From: Cellvibrionaceae bacterium | Lineage (GTDB): Bacteria; Pseudomonadota; Gammaproteobacteria; Pseudomonadales; Cellvibrionaceae | NCBI GenBank assembly: GCA_021151525.1 | Contig: JAGKXD010000062.1 | Location: 1 to 24,411 of the forward strand | Length of the DNA stretch: 24,411 nt | Direction of reading: 5' to 3' | Shown here: in pieces, positions 22,694-24,411 of the stretch | Numbering within the stretch: position 1 is the first letter of the stretch | How the letters are laid out: each line of letters begins with the position of its first letter | The notes under the pieces: model-generated | Told to the model about the DNA's origin: nothing | Databases searched by the model: none | The model's input: the letters and a program-made list of their open reading frames with translations, nothing else | Position numbers and translations under genes: made by a program

Positions 22694-23746
22694 ATGAATC
22701 ATCTATTTTTACATTGTCGTGCAGGTTTTGAAAAAGAATGTGCAGCAGAAATTACCGATTTAGCGGCTGAAGTAGGTGTCTATGGTTACAGCAAAACTAA
22801 AGACAATTCCGCCTATGTAATTTTTATTACGCATGAGCCTAATGGTGCAATGCGTATTCAACAAGAGTTGCGTTTTCGAAAATTAATTTTTGCTCGCCAA
22901 TGGTTTGTAACTCAGGCGTCCATTAGCGATTTGCCAGTGACAGATCGCGTAACTCCTTTGCTCGCCGCTGCCGAGCAATTTCCAATTGCGCGCGAATTGT
23001 TGTTGGAGACTGTTGATACAAATGACGGCAAAGAATTATCAGGGCTCAGCAAAAAATTTACTGCTCCGTTCAGCAATGCATTGAAGAAAAAGCAATTGCT
23101 TAGCCCCAAAAGTCCATGGCGTTTACACTTGGTTTTCATCACGGGTACTGAAGCTTATTTGGGTGTGAGCTTGTTTAGTAACAGTTCACCCTGGCCTATG
23201 GGTATTGCGCGTTTGCGTTTACCAAAAGAAGCCCCTAGCCGAGCAACGTTAAAGTTAGAAGAGGCTTGGCATCACTTTATTCCTGCAGAAGATTGGGATA
23301 CGCGTTTAGCATCGGGCATGCGCGCTGTAGATTTGGGCGCAGCACCCGGCGGTTGGACTTGGCAGTTGGTACAGCGCGGAATGTATGTTGAGGCTGTCGA
23401 TAATGGACCAATGGATAAAAACCTTTTGGAAACCGGCCAAGTCCTCCACATTCTTACCGATGGATTTTTGTATGAGCCCAAAAAGAAAGTCGATTGGCTG
23501 GTGTGCGACATTGTTGATAAACCTGCGCGCGTGACCAGCATGATTATTCGCTGGTTTAGCAAAGCTAATTGCCGTGAAGCTGTATTCAATTTGAAGCTAC
23601 CGATGAAGCAGCGTTATCTTGAAGTGAAAAAATGTGAAGAGCGAATTCTTAAAGAATTGACCAATCTGGGCTTTAATGCAGATATTCAATTTAAACAGCT
23701 TTACCATGATCGCGAAGAAGTAACCGGCCATTTGCGTGTTTTGTAA
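22694..23746 (+). CDS. rlmM: RlmM, 23S rRNA (cytidine-2498-2'-O)-methyltransferase
   Basis: 350 residues (E. coli 366). An N-terminal THUMP-like part starts MNHLFLHCRAGFEKECAAEI. The C-terminal RrmJ-type Rossmann domain has the SAM loop AVDLGAAPGGWTWQLV (about 211-226), the acidic motif DWLVCDIVDKPARV, and the catalytic-lysine strand EAVFNLKLPMKQRY. It methylates C2498 in the peptidyl-transferase region of 23S rRNA before the subunit is assembled. ATG 22694 has GAGAGA just upstream. It is the second gene of the yheU-rlmM pair, and its stop lies in an inverted repeat shared with the convergent gene. Confidence 0.95.
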   Translation: MNHLFLHCRAGFEKECAAEITDLAAEVGVYGYSKTKDNSAYVIFITHEPNGAMRIQQELRFRKLIFARQWFVTQASISDLPVTDRVTPLLAAAEQFPIARELLLETVDTNDGKELSGLSKKFTAPFSNALKKKQLLSPKSPWRLHLVFITGTEAYLGVSLFSNSSPWPMGIARLRLPKEAPSRATLKLEEAWHHFIPAEDWDTRLASGMRAVDLGAAPGGWTWQLVQRGMYVEAVDNGPMDKNLLETGQVLHILTDGFLYEPKKKVDWLVCDIVDKPARVTSMIIRWFSKANCREAVFNLKLPMKQRYLEVKKCEERILKELTNLGFNADIQFKQLYHDREEVTGHLRVL

Positions 23747-23764
23747 ATTAAAACACGCTAATGG
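23728..23764. repeat. Inverted repeat across the convergent rlmM / unknown-gene stops
   Basis: GCGTGTTTT (23734-23742) and AAAACACGC (23750-23758) pair perfectly around a GTAAATT loop. CCATT (23728-23732) and AATGG (23760-23764) extend the stem past one T-T mismatch. It spans both stop codons. The T-run lies inside the stem rather than after it, so it is not a textbook terminator, but a role as a bidirectional 3'-end structure is likely. Confidence 0.5.
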
Positions 23765-24150
23765 TAAGCCGTTTTGTCTGTGGTAGTGTGATTTAAAACC
23801 CACTCAGTTAATTGAACCCAATCTTCAATTAATTTGCGAAGTTGATTTAAATGTTCTGGCGGCATGTCGTGTTTAGCTAAGGCTTGCTCGCCAATGTCTG
23901 TGAGCGCAGAAACTATTTTTCCGATAGTATGGGCAGAAAGTGATTGATATATTTCTGCATTAAAATGCATTTCTCCCGTATGCAAACCGTGCAGGTTTTC
24001 ATAAGGTGCGATATGAATATGCGTCAATGTATTTTTAATAGCATTTGCCAAACCAGGATTATTATTTCGTAATAACCGAAATGTAAGTTCTAAGGCTTGG
24101 TGGCTAAAAAAATCAGTGGGCTGATGGGCTTCAATTGGAATCCGAGACAT
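23758..24150 (-). CDS. Unrecognised 130-residue protein
   Basis: I do not recognise the family. The product is a mostly helical, His-rich cytosolic-looking protein with no signal peptide, membrane segment or cysteine. It opens MSRIPIEAHQPTDFFSHQAL and has a middle NTLTHIHIAPYENLHGLHTG with four histidines, a pattern that could bind metal but is not a known motif. The C-terminal half (about 75-120) looks like two amphipathic helices (SAHTIGKIVSALTDIGEQAL and PPEHLNQLRKLIEDWVQLTE). ATG 24150 has AAGG four bases upstream. Codon use and the divergent tusA neighbour look ordinary, and the frame is intact, so it is probably a real gene. Confidence 0.7.
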   Translation of the reverse strand: MSRIPIEAHQPTDFFSHQALELTFRLLRNNNPGLANAIKNTLTHIHIAPYENLHGLHTGEMHFNAEIYQSLSAHTIGKIVSALTDIGEQALAKHDMPPEHLNQLRKLIEDWVQLTEWVLNHTTTDKTAYH

Positions 24151-24261
24151 CGAACCTTGTTCCCCGGGGTAGTGAATGAAAGTCCATTGTTTTTAATATC
24201 CTCAGCTTGAGTTTAGCAATAGAATGTTTTTTTGCCGTTTGTTTTTAGACGAAGAAATACT

Positions 24262-24411
24262 ATGAATAGTGAAATTGATAAAATTTTAGATACCAGTGGT
24301 TTGCTCTGCCCTGAGCCGGTAATGATGTTGCACAAGGCTGTGAAAGAACTCGCAGACGGCGGCGTAATTAAAGTGATAGCAACCGATCCCTCTACAACAA
24401 GAGATGTACCA
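24262..24411 (+). CDS. tusA: TusA, sulfur carrier protein (5' part, cut by window end)
   Basis: The first 50 codons are visible. ILDTSGLLCPEPVMMLHKAV (8-27) carries the CPxP motif with the sulfur-accepting Cys16, and VIKVIATDPSTTRDVP (35-50) is the second TusA/SirA signature. TusA takes persulfide from IscS and passes it to TusBCD for 2-thiolation of U34 in tRNA, the same wobble base that MnmC finishes. ATG 24262 follows GAAGAA about 6 nt upstream. The C-terminal 30 or so residues lie outside the window. It is divergent from the unrecognised gene across 111 nt, where no promoter could be placed with confidence. Confidence 0.93.
   Translation, partial: MNSEIDKILDTSGLLCPEPVMMLHKAVKELADGGVIKVIATDPSTTRDVP

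Noticed and set aside
24163..24170. CCCCGGGG palindrome upstream of the unknown gene
   Set aside because: An eight-base palindrome occurs by chance and has no supporting context.
1..24411. CRISPR array, tRNA genes, IS elements or prophage genes
   Set aside because: No spaced identical repeats, cloverleaf-like segments, transposase or phage motifs were seen; the only tandem repeat has no spacers.

Overview
The window looks like chromosomal DNA of a gammaproteobacterium with moderate GC (roughly mid-40s percent by eye). A complete MSHA-type (mannose-sensitive haemagglutinin) type IV pilus locus, together with fldB, trmL, mnmC, gcvR, rlmM, yheU and tusA homologues, fits a marine or soil order such as Cellvibrionales (Cellvibrio-like). 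That genus-level guess is an inference from gene content, not a search result. No tRNA, rRNA, insertion sequence, prophage or CRISPR array was seen.

Left block (1-4038, all minus strand). In transcription order it reads trmL, a YqcA/MioC-type short flavodoxin, an FldB-type long-chain flavodoxin, mnmC, then a ComFB-family gene cut by the window edge. The flavodoxins and mnmC are chained by 4-nt ATGA and GTGA stop/start overlaps, so they are probably translationally coupled. TrmL and MnmC both modify tRNA wobble position 34. TusA, which starts the sulfur relay to the 2-thio group of U34, begins at the far right end of the window.

Central block (4243-21303, all plus strand, about 17 kb). This is the msh locus in the order mshI (PilM-like), mshI2 (PilN-like), mshJ (PilO-like), mshK (PilP-like), mshL (secretin), mshM (ExeA-like ATPase), mshN (TPR), mshE (assembly ATPase with an MshEN c-di-GMP domain), mshG (platform), mshF, mshA (major pilin), mshC, mshD, mshO, mshP (minor prepilins) and mshQ (large surface protein with two PA14 domains and a DUF6701-like C-terminus). 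Most junctions are 0-11 nt overlaps or very short gaps. The main break is the 189-nt mshF-mshA gap. Adjacent mshH and a separate mshB are absent, and no prepilin peptidase is encoded here.

The most notable regulatory signal is a near-perfect Rho-independent terminator buried inside the mshC reading frame (15248-15280), about 155 nt after the major pilin gene. It is placed to give abundant mshA mRNA and little minor-pilin/adhesin mRNA. A second is a three-copy 24-bp direct repeat (4097-4168) in the divergent trmL/mshI control region.

Right block (21364-24411). It holds a DUF2721 membrane protein (+), a convergent gcvR-like ACT-domain gene (-) sharing a bidirectional terminator with it, yheU and rlmM (+), an unrecognised 130-aa gene (-), and the 5' part of tusA (+, cut by the window edge).
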